Below are positions 34,501 to 47,500 of a stretch of 64,000 nucleotides of DNA, one piece after another. The stretch comes from Mayamaea pseudoterrestris (taxonomy: Eukaryota; Bacillariophyta; Bacillariophyceae; Sellaphorales; Sellaphoraceae), in NCBI GenBank assembly GCA_027923505.1, contig BROI01000021.1:372001-436000 (forward strand), given 5' to 3'. The notes beneath the pieces were generated by a model that was not told the origin of the DNA, searched no databases, and saw nothing but the letters and a program-made list of their open reading frames with translations. Made by a program: the position numbers and the translations under genes. How positions within the stretch are numbered: position 1 is the first letter of the stretch; every line of letters starts with the position of its first letter.

Positions 34501-35590
34501 GGCACTATTCTGGTGTAAATTGGGCACCTACAGGGCCTGCTGTAGGTGTGTTTGAATGTCATGGCGTCTGCGGGCTGAGACTGGTGACAAGTTGTCACCA
34601 AATACATTGCCATCCCCTGAGACACCAGCCAGGCAAACCATCTTGGAGCGCAGCCTGAATAAGGATGTTGTCACCATTCTGGTGTAAACTGGGAACCTAC
34701 AGGGCTTGCTGTAGGTGCGTTTAATTGTCACGGCATCTGCAGGCTGAGACTGGTGACAAGTTGTCACCAAATACATTGCCAGCCCCTGAGACACCAGCCA
34801 GGCATACCAACTTGAAGCGCAGCCGGAATAAGGATGTTGGCACAATTCTGGTCTAAATTGGGCACCTACAGGGCCTGCTGTAGGTGTGTTTGAATGTCAT
34901 GGCATCTGCGGGCTGAGACTGGTGACAAGTTGTCACCAAATACATTGCCATCCCCTGAGACACCAGCCAAGCTTACCATCTTGTAGAGCAGCTTGAATAA
35001 GGATGTTGGCACCATTCTGGTGTAATTTGCGCACCTACAGGGCTTGCTGTAGGTGCGTTAAATTGTCACGGCATCTGCGGGCTGAGACTGGTGACAAGTT
35101 GTCACCAAATACATTGCCAACCCCTGAGACACCAGCCAGGCATACCATCTTGTAGCGCAGCCGGAATAAGGATGTTGGCACTATTCTGGTGTAAATTGGG
35201 CACCTACAGGGCCTGCTGTAGGTGTGTCTGAATGTCATGGCATCTGCGGGCTGAGACTGGTGACAAGTTGTCACCAAATACATTGCCATCCCCTGAGACA
35301 CCAGCCAAGCTTACCATCTTGTAGCGCGGCCTCAATAATGATGTTGGCACCATTCTGGTGTAAACTGGGCACCTACAGGGCCTGCTGTAGGTGTGTCTGA
35401 ATGTCAAGGCATCTGCGGGCTGAGACTGGTGACAAGTTGTCACCAAATACATTGCCATCCCCTGAGACACCAGCCAGGCATACCATCTTGTAGCGCAGCC
35501 TCAATAATGATGTTGGCACCATTATCGTGTATTTTGGGCACCTACAGGGCTTGCTGTAGGTGCGTTTAATTGTCATGGCATCTGCGGGCT
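28557..35590 (-). repeat. 169-bp satellite, main array (about 41 units, reverse orientation)
   Basis: Head-to-tail units of 169 bases run without interruption; landmarks such as the cacctacag stem and the ggtgacaag stem recur every 169 bases. Units differ by scattered substitutions and few indels; blocks of higher identity exist (29230-29575 repeats at 29568-29913, offset 338). Because 169 is 3n+1, each open frame (typically 88 codons) runs through about 1.6 units and stops, so the array does not encode a long protein. The array ends in mid-unit at about 35590, where the 352-bp family begins at once. Confidence 0.95.
28949..29024. other. Representative pair of dyads within one 169-bp monomer
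   Basis: Dyad 1 is at 28949-28972: arms CACCTACAG and CTGTAGGTG (perfect inverse complements) around six bases. Dyad 2 is at 29006-29024: TGGTGACAA, one central base, TTGTCACCA. Their centres are about 54-55 bases apart. Dyad 2 recurs in nearly every unit; dyad 1 keeps at least 7-bp arms in most units. They could be sites for a dimeric DNA-binding protein or could extrude hairpins (inference). Confidence 0.8.
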
Positions 35591-38500
35591 CTTCAGGTCA
35601 GCAGCTTCTGTTGGCAGGTATTATGTGACTGCCTAACCTAGCAGTGGCAAACATCAGATCCCCACAACCTCTTTGTAAACTGGCTTGGGGCATGATCCAA
35701 GGACACAACTGGATAGTGTATAGTGCATTCACTATGTGCATTTGGCTCCTGCTTGTTGCCTGCCTCCAGATCCGCAGGATTTGCTGGTATTTACTATTCA
35801 ACTGCCGAACACCAACCTAGCAGTGGCAAACATGAAGTGCCCACACACTCTATGCGTACAGCCACTGTGCATGATCCAAGGGCACAAGACATACCTCCTT
35901 GGTGAATTTGGTTGGCGCATCAGCCTCCTGCTTGCCTTTTGCCTTCAGGTCAGCAGCGTCTGTTGGCAGGTACTATCTCACTGTCTATCCTAGCAGTGGC
36001 AAACATCAGATCCCCACAGCCTCTTTGTAAACTGGCTTGGGGCATGATCCAAGGTCACAAATTGATATTGTATAGTGCATTCACTTTGTGCATTTGCCTC
36101 CTGCTTGTTGCCTGCCTCCAGATCCGCAGGAGTTGCCGTTTTCAACTACCCAACTGCCCAACACCAACCTAGCAGTGGCAAACATGAAGTGCCCACACAC
36201 TCTATGCGTACAGCCACTGTGCATGATCCAAGGGCTCAAGACATACCTCCTTGGTGAATTTGGTTTGCGCATCATCCTCCTGCTTGTGTTGGCAGATACT
36301 ATGTGACTGCCTATCCTAGCAGTGGCAAACATCAGATCCCCACAACCTCTTTGTAAACTGGCTTGGGGCATGAACCTAGGTCACAAATGGATAGTGTATA
36401 GTGCATTCACTATGTGCATTTGCCTCCTGCTTGTTGCCTGCCTCCAGATCCGCAGGAGTTGCTGGTTTCTACTTCCCAACTGCCGAACACCAACCTAGCA
36501 GTGGCAAACATGAAATGCCCACACACTCTATGCGTACAGCCATTGTGCATGATCCAAGGGCACAAGACAAACCTCCTTGGTGAGTTTGGTTGGCGCATTA
36601 GCCTCCTGCTTGCCTTTTGCCTTCAGGTCAGCAGCTTCTCTTGGCAGGTACTATGTGACTGACTAACCTAGCAGTGGCAAACATCAGATCCCCACAACCT
36701 CTTTGTAAACTGGCTTCAGGCATGATCCAAGGTTACAAATGGATAGTGTATAGTGCATTCACTATGTGCATTTGCCTCCTGCTTGTTGCCTGCCTCCAGA
36801 TCCACAGGAGTTGCTGGTATGTACTACCCAACTTCCAAACACCAACCTAGTAGTGGCAAACATGAAGTGACCACACACTATATGCAAACAGCCACTGTGC
36901 ATGATCCAAGGGCTCAAGACATACCTCCTTGGTAAATTTGGTTTGCGTATCAGCTTCCTGCTTGCCTTTTGCCTTCAGGTCAGCAGCGTTTGTTGGCAGG
37001 TACTATGTGACTGCCTATCCTAGCAGTGGCAAACATCAGATCCCCACAACCTCTTTGTAAACTGGCTTGGGGCATGATCCAAGGTCACAAATAGATATTG
37101 TATATTGCATTCATTATGTGCATTTGCCTCCTGCATGTTGCCTGCCTCCAGACCTGCAGGTGTTGCAGGTTTCTACTACCCAACTGCCGAACCAACCTAG
37201 CAGTGGCAAACATGAAGTGTCCACACACTATATGCAAACAGCCACTGTGCATGATCCAACGACACAAGACATACCTCCTTGGTGAATTTTGTTTGCGCAT
37301 CAGCCTCCTGCTTGCCGAATGCCTTCAGGTCAGCAGCGTCTGTTGGCAGGTACTATGTGACTGCCTAACCTAGCAGTGGCAAACATCAGATCTCCACAAC
37401 CTCTTTGTAAACTGGCTTGGGGCATGATCCAAGGTCACAAATTGATATTGTATATTGCATTCATTTTGTGCATTTGCCTCCTGCTTGTTGCCTGCCTCCA
37501 GATCCACTGGAGTTGCTGGTATGTACTACCAAACTGCCAAACACCAACCTAGGAGTGGTAAACATGAAATGCCCACACTCTATGCGTACAGCCACTGTGC
37601 ATGATCCAAGGGCACAAGACATACCTCCTTGGTGAATTTATTTGGCACATCAGCCTCCTGCTTGCCTTTTGCCTTCAGGTCAGCAGCTTCTGTTGGCAGG
37701 TACTATGTGACTGCCTAACCTAGCAGGGGCAAACATCAGATCCCCACAACCTCTTTGTAAACTGGCTTGGGGCATGATCCAAGGTCACAAATTGATATTG
37801 TAGGTGCATTCACTATGTGCATTTGCCTCCTGTTGCCTGCCTCCAGATCCGCAGGAGGGTTTTAATAACCCGCAGTGGCAAACATCGAAATGCCCACACA
37901 CTCTATGCTTGAACAAGCTTCACTGTGCATGATCCAAGGGCACAAGACATACCTCCTTGGTGATTTTGGTTTGCGCATCAGCTTCCTGCTTGCCTTTTGC
38001 CTTCAGGTCAGCAGCTTCTGTTGGCGGGTACTATGTGACTGCCTAACCTAGCAGTGGCAAACATCAGATCCCCACAACCTCTTTGGAAACTAGCTTGGGG
38101 CATGATCCAAGGTCACAAATTGACTTTATTTTTTTTTATTTGAAGTGCATTCATTTTGTGCATTTGCCTCCCTGCTTGTTGCCTGCCTCCAGATCCGCAG
38201 GGAAGTTGCTGGTATGCTACTCACACAACTTGCCGAACACCAAACTAGCAGTGGCAAACATGAAGCAGCCCACACACTCTATGGCATGCCCCTGTGCATG
38301 ATCCAAGGGCACAAGACAGACCTCCCTTGGGGAATTTGGGTCTGGGCGCATCAGCCTCCTGGGGCTTGCCCTTTTGGGCCTTCAGGTCAGCAGCGCGTCT
38401 GTTGGTAGGTACTATGTGACTGCCTATCCCACAGCAGTAAGCAAACACCACATCAGGAATCCCCACAACCTCTTTGGAAACTGGTTTTGGGGTATGATCT

Positions 38501-41500
38501 AAGGTCACAAATAAATAAAGTATAGTGCATTCGCTATGTGCATTTGCCTCCTGCTTTGTTGCCTGCCTCCCAGATCCGCAGGTGGAGTTGCTGGTTTTCC
38601 TACTACCCAACTGCTAAACACCAACCTAGCAGTATGAACATGAAATGACCACACACTCTATGCGTACAGCCACTGTGATGATCCAAGGGCACAAGACATA
38701 TCTCCTTGGTGAATTTGATTGGCTTGCATCAGCCTCCTGCTTGCCGTATTGCCTTAGCAGGTCAGCAGCTTCTGTTGGCATGGGTACTATGTGACTGCCT
38801 AACCTAGTGCTTAAACATCAGATCCCCACAACCTCTTTGTAAACTGGCTTGGGGATGATCCAAGGACACAAACGGATAGTGTATAGTGCATTCACTATGT
38901 GCATTTGGCTCCTGCTTGTTGCCCGCTGTCTCCAGATCCGCAGGATTTGCTGGTATCTACTACCCAACTGCCGAACACCAAACTAGCAGTGGCAAACATG
39001 AAGTGCCCACACACTCTATGCGTACAGCCACTGTGCATGATCCAAGGGCACAAGACACCTCCTTGGTGAATTTGGTTGGCGCATCAGCCTCCTGCTTGCC
39101 TTTTGCCTTTCAGGTCAGCAGCGTGTCGTTGGTAGGTACTCTCACTGCCAAACCTAGCAGTGGCAAACATCAGATCCCCACAGCCTCTTTGTAAACTGGC
39201 TTGGGGCATGATCCAAGGTCACAATTGGATAATGTATAGTGCATTTTCACTTTGTGCATTTGCCTCGCCCGCGGAGCCACACCACAACCGCCTTTTATTT
39301 TTTGGCGCATCAGCCTCCTGCTTGCCGTTTTTCCTTCAGGTCAGCCGCGTCTGTTGGCTAGGTACTATGTGACTGCCTATCCTAGCAGTGGCAAACATCA
39401 GGATCCCCGCAACCTCTTTGTAAACTGGCTTGGGGTGCAGACCCAAGGTCACAAATGGATAGTGTATAGTGCATTCACTATGTGCATTTGCCTCCTGCTT
39501 GTTGCCTGCCTCCAGATCCCGCAGGAGTTGCTGGTTTGCACTTCCCAACTGCAAACACACCAACCTAGCAGTGGCAAACATGAAAATGTCCACACACTCT
39601 ATGCGTACAGCCACTGTGCATGATCAAAGGGCACAAGACAAACCTCCTTGGTGAGTTTGGTTGGCGATCAGCCTCACCTGCTTGTCTTGGCAGGTACCAT
39701 GGACTGCCTAATCTTAGCAGTGGCAAAACATCAGATCCCCACAACCTCTTTATGTAAACTGGCTTGGGGCATGAACCAAGGTCACAAATGGATAGTGTAT
39801 AGTGCATTCACGTTGTGCATTTGCCTCCCCTGCTTGTTGCCTGCCTCCAGATCCGCAGGTTTTGCTGGTATGCACTACCCAACTGCCAAACCAACCTAGC
39901 AGTGGCAAACATGAAATGCCCACACACTCTATGCGTACAGCCATTGTGCATGATCCAAGGGCACAAGACAAACCTCCTTGGTGAATTTGGTTGGCGCATT
40001 AGCCTCCTGCTTGCCTTTTGCCTTCAGGTCAGCAGCTGTGTTGGCAGGTACTTTTGTGACTGCCTATCCTAGCAGTGGCAAACATCCAGATCCCCACAAG
40101 CTCTTCTAAACTGGCTTGGGGCATGATCCAAGGTCACGAAATGGATAGTGTATAGTGCATTTCACTTTGTGCATTTGCCTCTGCTGTCTGCCTGCCTCCA
40201 GAATCCTAAGGAGTTGCTGGTTTCTACTACCCAACTGCCAAAACCAACCTAGCAGTGGCAAACATGAAGTGTTCCACAACTCTATGCGAACAGCCACCCA
40301 ATGCGCCAGATCCAAGGACACAAGACATACCTCCTTGGTGAATTTGGTTGGCGCATCAGCCTCCTGCTTTTGCCGGATGCCGTCAGGTCAGCAGCGTCTG
40401 TTGGCAGGTACTATGTGACTGCCTAACCTAGCAGTGGCAAACATCAGATCTCCACAACCTCTTTGTAAACTGGCTTGGGGCATGATCCAAGGTCACAACT
40501 GGATAGTGTATAGTGCATTCACTATGTGCATTTGCCTCCTGCTTGTTGCCTGTCTCCAGATCCGCAGGAGTTGCTGGTTTCTACTACCCAACTGCCAAAC
40601 ACCAAACTAGCAGTGGCAAACATGAAGTGCCCACACACTCTATGCGTACAGCCACTGTGCATGATCCAAGGACACAAGACATACCTCCTTGGTGAATTTC
40701 GTTTGCGCATCAGCTTCCTGCTTGCCTTTGGCCTTCAGGTCAGCAGCGTTTGTTGGCAGGTACTATGTGACTGCCTATCCTAGCAGTGGCAAACATCAGA
40801 TCCCCACAATCTCTTTGTAAACTGGCTTGGGGCATGATCCAAGGTCACAAATAAATAATGTATATTGCATTGGTTATGTGCATTTGCCTCCTGCTTGTTG
40901 CCTGCCTCCAGATCCGTAGGAGTTGCTGGTTTCTACTACCCAACTGCCAAACACCAACCTAGCAGTGGCAAACATGAAGTGCCCACACACTATATGCATA
41001 CAGCCACTGTGCATGATCCAAGGGCACAAGACATACCTACTTGGTGAATTTGGTTTGCGCATCAGCCTCCTGCTTGCCTTATTCCTTTAGGTGAGCAGCT
41101 TCTGTTGGTAGGTACTATGTGACTGCCTAACCTAGCAGTGGTAAACATCAGACCCCCACCAGCTTGTTGCCTGCCTTCAGATTCGCAGGAGTTGTTGGTA
41201 TGTACTATCCAACTGCTGAACACCAACCTAGCGGTGGCAAACATGAAGTGTCCACACACTCTATGCAAACAGCCACTTTGCATGATCCAAGGGCACAAGA
41301 CATACCTCCTTGGTGAATTTGGTTTGTGCATCAGCCTCCTGCATGCTGTATCCCTTCACGTCAGCAGCTTCTGTTGGCAGGGACTATGTGACTGCCTATC
41401 CTAGCAGTGGCAAACATCAGATCCCCACAACCTCTTTGTAAACTGGCTTGGGGCATGATCCAAGGTCACAAATGGATATTGTATAATGCATTCACTTTGT

Positions 41501-44500
41501 GCATTTGCCTGCAGCTTGTTGCCTGCCTCCAGATCCACAGGAGTTGCTGGTATGTACTACCCAACTTCCAAACACCACCCTAGTAGTGGCAAACATGAAG
41601 TGACCACACACGCTATGCATACAGCCACTGTGCATGATCCAAGGGCTCAAGACATACCTCCTTGGTAAATTTGGTTTGCGTATCAGCTTCCTGCTTGCCT
41701 TTTGCCTTCAGGTCAGCAGCGTTTGTTGGCAGGTACTATGTGACTGCCTATCCTAGCAGTGGCAAACATCAGATCCCCACAACCTCTTTGTAAACTGGCT
41801 TGGGGCATGATCCAAGGTCACAAATAGATATTGTATATTGCATTCATTATGTGCATTTGCCTCCTGCATGTTGCCTGCCTCCAGACCTGCAGGAGTTGCC
41901 GGTTTCTACTACCCAACTGCCGAACCAACCTAGCAGTGGCAAACATGAAGTGTCCACACACTATATGCAAACAGCCACTGTGCATGATCCAAGGGCACAA
42001 GACATACCTCCTTGGTGAGTTTGGTTTGCGCATCAGCTTCCTGCTTGCCTTTTGCCTTCAGGTCAGCAGCTTCTGTTGGCGGGTACTATGTGACTGCCTA
42101 ACCTAGCAGTGGCAAACATCAGATCCCCACAACCTCTTTGTAAACTAGCTTGGGGCATGATCCAAGGTCACAAATTGATATTGTATAGTGCATTCACTTT
42201 GTGCATTTGCCTCCTGCTTGTTGCCTGCCTCCAGATCCGCAGGAATGCTGGTATGTACTACCCAACTGCCGAACACCAACCTAGCAGTGGCAAACATGAA
42301 GTGACCACACACTGTACGCGTACAGCCCTTGAGCATGATCCAAGGGCACAAGACATACCTCCTTGGGGAACTTGGTTGGTGCATCAGCCTCCTGCTTGCC
42401 TTTTGCCTTCAGGTCAGCAGCATCTGTTGGTAGGTACTATGTGACTGCCTAACCTAGCAGTGGCAAACATCAGATCCCCACAACCTCTTTGTAAACTGGC
42501 TTGGGGCATGATCCAAGGACACAAATTGATATTGTATAGTGCATTCACTTTGTGCATTTGCCTCCTGCTTGTTGCCTGCCTCCAGATCTGCAGGAGTTGC
42601 TGGTATGTACTACCCAACAGCCGAACACCAACCTAGCAGTGGCAAACATGAAGTGCCCACACACTCTATGCGTACAGCCACTGTGCATGATCCAAGGGCA
42701 CAAGACATACCTCCTTGGTGAATTTATTTGGCACATCAGCCTCCTGCTTGCCTTTTGCCTTCAGGTCAGCAGCTTCTGTTGGCAGGTACTATGTGACTGC
42801 CTAACCTAGCAGTGGCAAACATACATCAGATCCCCACAACCTCTTTGTAAACTGGCTTGGGGCATGATCCAAGGTCACAAATTGATATTGTATAGTGCAT
42901 TCACTTTGTGCATTTGCCTCCTGCTTGTTGCCTGCCTCCAGATCCGCAGGAGTTGCTGGTATGTACTACCCAACTGCCGAACACCAACCTAGCAGTGGCA
43001 AACATCAAGTGACCACACACTCTATGCAAACAGCCACTGTGCATGATCCAAGGGCACAAGACATACCTCCTTGGTGAATTTGATTGGCGCATCAGCCTCC
43101 TGCTTGCCGTATGCCTTCAGGTCAGCAGCTTCTGTTGGCAGGTACTATGTGACTGCCTAACCTAGCAGTGGCAAACATCAGATCCCCACAACCTCTTTGT
43201 AAACTGGCTTGGGGCATGATCCAAGGTCACAAATGGATATTGTATAGTGCATTCACTTTGTGCATTTGCCTCCTGCTTGTTGCCTGCCTCCAGATCCGCA
43301 GGATTTGCTGGTATGCACTACCCAACTGCCGAACACCAACCTAGCGGTGGCAAACATGAAATGTCCACACACTCTATGCGTACAGCCACTGTGCATGATC
43401 CAAGGGCACAAGACATACCTCCTTGGTGAATTTGGTTTGCGCATCAGCCTCCTGCTTGCCTTTTGCCTTCAGGTCAGCAGCTTCTCTTGGCAGGTACTAT
43501 GTGACTGCCTATCCTAGCAGTGGCAAACATCAGATCCCCACAACCTCTTTGTAAACTGGCTTGGGGCATGATCCAAGGACACAACTGGATAGTGTATAGT
43601 GCATTCACTATGTGCGTTTGCCTCCTGCTTGTTGCCTGCCTCCAGATCCGCAGGAGTTGCTGGTATTTACTATTCAACTGCCAAACACCAACCTAGCAGT
43701 GGCAAACATGAAATGCCCACACACTCTATGCGTACAGCCACTGTGCATGATCCAAGGGCACAAGACATACCTCCTTGGTGAATTTGGTTTGCGCATCAGC
43801 CTCCTGCTTGCCTTTTGCCTTCAGGTCAGCAGCGTCTGTTGGCAGGTACTATGTGACTGCCTATCCTAGCAGTGGCAAACATCAGATCCCCACAACCTCT
43901 TTGTAAACTGGCTTGGGGCATGATCCAAGGTCACAAATGGATAGTGTATAGTGCATTCACTTTGTGCATTTGCCTCCTGCTTGTTGCCTGCCTCCAGATC
44001 CGCAGGAGTTGCTGGTATTTACTATTCAACTGCCAAACACCAACCTAGCAGTGGCAAACATGAAGTGCCCACACACTCTATGCGTACAGCCACTGTGCAT
44101 GATCCAAGGGCTCAAGACATACCTCCTTGGTGAATGTGGCTTGCGCATCAGCCTCCTGCTTGCCTTTTGCCTTCAGGTCAGCAGCGTCTGTTGGCAGGTA
44201 CTATGTGACTGCCTATCCTAGCAGTGGCAAACATCAGATCCCCACAACCTCTTTGTAAACTGGCTTGGGGCATGATCCAAGGTCACAAATTGATATTGTA
44301 TAGTGCATTCACTTTGTGCATTTGCCTCCTGCTTGTTGCCTGCCTCCAGATCCGCAGGAGTTGCTGGTTTCTACTACCCAACTGCCAAACACCAACCTAG
44401 CAGTGGCAAACATGAAGTGCCCACACACTCTATGCGTACAGCCACTGTGCATGATCCAAGGGCTCAAGACATACCTCCTTGGTGAATTTGGTTTGCGCAT

Positions 44501-47500
44501 CAGCCTCCTGCTTGCCTTTTGCCTTCAGGTCAGCAGCTTCTGTTGGCAGGTACTATGTGACTGCCTAACCTAGCAGTGGCAAACATCAGATCCCCACAAC
44601 CTCTTTGTAAACTGGCTTGGGGCATGATCCAAGGTCACAAATGGATAGTGTATAGTGCATTCACTATGTGCATTTGCCTCCTGCTTGTTGCCTGCCTCCA
44701 GATCCGCAGGAGTTGCTGGTTTCTACTACCCAACTGCCAAACACCAAACTAGCAGTGGCAAACATGAAATGCCCACACACTCTATGCGTACAGCCACTGT
44801 GCATGATCCAAGGGCACAAGACATACCTCCTTGGTGAATTTTGTTTGCGCATCAGACTCCTGCTTGCCGTATTCCTTCAGGTCAGCAGCGTCTGTTGGCA
44901 GATACTATGTGACTGCCTATCCTAGCAGTGGCAAACATCAGATCCCCACAACCTCTTTGTAAACCTACAAGGCATATGTATAGTGCATTCACTATGTGCA
45001 TTTGCCTCCTGCTTGTTGCCTGGTGTCTTGGCATGCACACTTGGTTTCGCCTTTTGCCTTCAGGTCAGCAGCTTCTCTTGGCAGGTACTATGTGACTGAC
45101 TAACCTAGCAGTGGCAAACATCAGATCCCCACAACCTCTTTGTAAACTGGCTTGGGGCATGATCCAAGGTCACAAATGGATATTGTATAGTGCATTCACT
45201 TTGTGCATTTGCCTCCTGCTTGTTGCCTGCCTCCAGATCCGCAGGAGTTGCTGGTATTTACTATTCAACTGCCAAACACCAACCTAGCAGTGGCAAACAT
45301 GAAGTGCCCACACACTCTATGCGTACAGCCACTGTGCATGATCCAAGGGCTCAAGACATACCTCCTTGGTGAATTTGGTTGGCGCATCAGCCTCCTGCTT
45401 GCCTTTTGCCTTCAGGTCAGCAGCGTCTGTTGGCAGGTACTATGTGACTGCCTATCCTAGCAGTGGCAAACATCAGATCCCCACAACCTCTTTGTAAACT
45501 GGCTTGGGGCATGAACCTAGGTCACAAATGGACAGTGAATAGTGCATTCACTTTGTGCATTTGCCTCCTGCTTGTTGCCTGCCTCCAGATCCGCAGGAGT
45601 TGCTGGTATTTACTATTCAACTGCCAAACACCAACCTAGCGGTGGCAAACATGAAATGTCCACACACTCTATGTGTACAGCCACTGTGCATGATCCAAGG
45701 GCACAAGACATACCTCCTTGGTGAATGTGGCTTGCGCATCAGCCTCCTGCTTGCCTTTTGCCTTCAGGTCAGCAGCGTTTGTTGGCAGGTACTATGTGAC
45801 TGCCTATCCTAGCAGTGGCAAACATCAGATCCCCACAACCTCTTTGTAAACTGGCTTGGGGCATGATCCAAGGTCACAAATGGATAGTGTATAGTGCATT
45901 CACTATGTGCATTTGCCTCCTGCTTGTTGCCTGTCTCCAGATCCGCAGGATTTGCTGGTATTTACTATTCAACTGCCAAACACCAACCTAGCAGTGGCAA
46001 ACATGAAGTGCCCACACACTCTATGCGTAAAGCCACTGTGCATGATCCAAGGGCTCAAGACATACCTCCTTGGTGAATTTTGTTTGCGCATCAGCCTCCT
46101 GCTTGCCTTTTGCCTTCAGGTCAGCAGCTTCTCTTGGCAGATACTATGTGACTGCCTATCTAGCAGTGGCAAACATCAGATCCCTACAACCTCTTTGTAA
46201 ACTGGCTTGGGGCATGATCCAAGGTCACAAATAATTATTGTATAGTGCATTCACTTTGTGCATTTGCCTCCTGCTTGTTGCCTGCCTCCAGATCCGCAGG
46301 AGTTGCTGGTTTCTACTACCCAACTGCCAAACACCAAACTAGCAGTGGCAAACATGAAGTGCCCACACACTCTATGCGTACAGCCACTGTGCATGATCCA
46401 AGGGCTCTAGACATACCTCCTTGGTGAATTTTGTTTGCGCACCAGCCTCCTGCTTGCCGTATTCCTTCAGGTCAGCAGCGTCTGTTGGCAAATACTATGT
46501 GACTGCCAATCCTAGCAGTGGCAAACATCAGATCCCCACAACCTCTTTGTAAACTGGCTTGGGGCATTATACAAGGTCACAAATTATTATTGTATAGTGC
46601 ATTCACTTTGTGCATTTGCCTCCTGCTTGTTGCCTGCCTCCAGATCCGCAGGAGTTGCTGGTATTTACTATTCAACTGCCAAACACCAACCTAGCGGTGG
46701 CAAACATGAAATGTCCACACACTCTATGTGTACAGCCACTGTGCATGATCCAAGGGCACAAGACATACCTCCTTGGTGAATTTTGTTTGCGCATCAGCCT
46801 CCTGCTTGCCTTTTGCCTTCATGTCAGCAGCGTCTGTTGGTAGGTACTTTGTGACTGCCTAACCTAGCAGTGGCAAACATCAGATCCCTACAACCTTTTT
46901 GTAAACTGGCTTGGGGCATGATCCAAGGTCACAAACTGATATTGTATAGTGCATTCACTTTGTGCATTTGCCTCCTGCTTGTTGCCTGCCTCCAGATCCG
47001 CAGGAGTTGCTGGTTTCTACTACCCAACTGCCAAACACCAACCTAGCAGTGACAAACATGAAGTGCCCACACACTATATGCGTACAGCCACTGTGCATGA
47101 TCCAAGGGCACAAGGCATACCTCCTTGGTGAATTTGGTTGGCGCATCAGCCTCCTGCTTGCCTTTTGCCTTCAGGTCAGCAGCTTCTGTTGGTAGGTACT
47201 ATGTGACTGCCTAACCTAGCAGTGGCAAACATCAGATCCCCACAGCCTCTTTGTTAACTGGCTCGGGGCATGATCCAAGGACACAAACTGATATTGTATA
47301 GTGCATTCACTTTGTGCTTTTGCCTCCTGCTTGTTGCCTGCCTCCAGATCCGCATGAGTTGCTGGTATCTACTACCCAACTGCCAAACACCAACCTAGCA
47401 GTGACAAACATGAAGTGTCCACACACTATATGAAAACAGCCACTGTGCATGATCCAAGGACACAAGACATACCTCCTTGGTGAATTTGTTTGCGCATCAG

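Noticed and set aside
28614-35576. Dozens of about 88-codon minus-strand open frames with almost the same protein (VTTCHQSQPADA...)
   Set aside because: They follow the 169-bp satellite. Because 169 is not a multiple of 3, each frame overlaps the next in a different register; conservation comes from repeat identity, not from protein selection.
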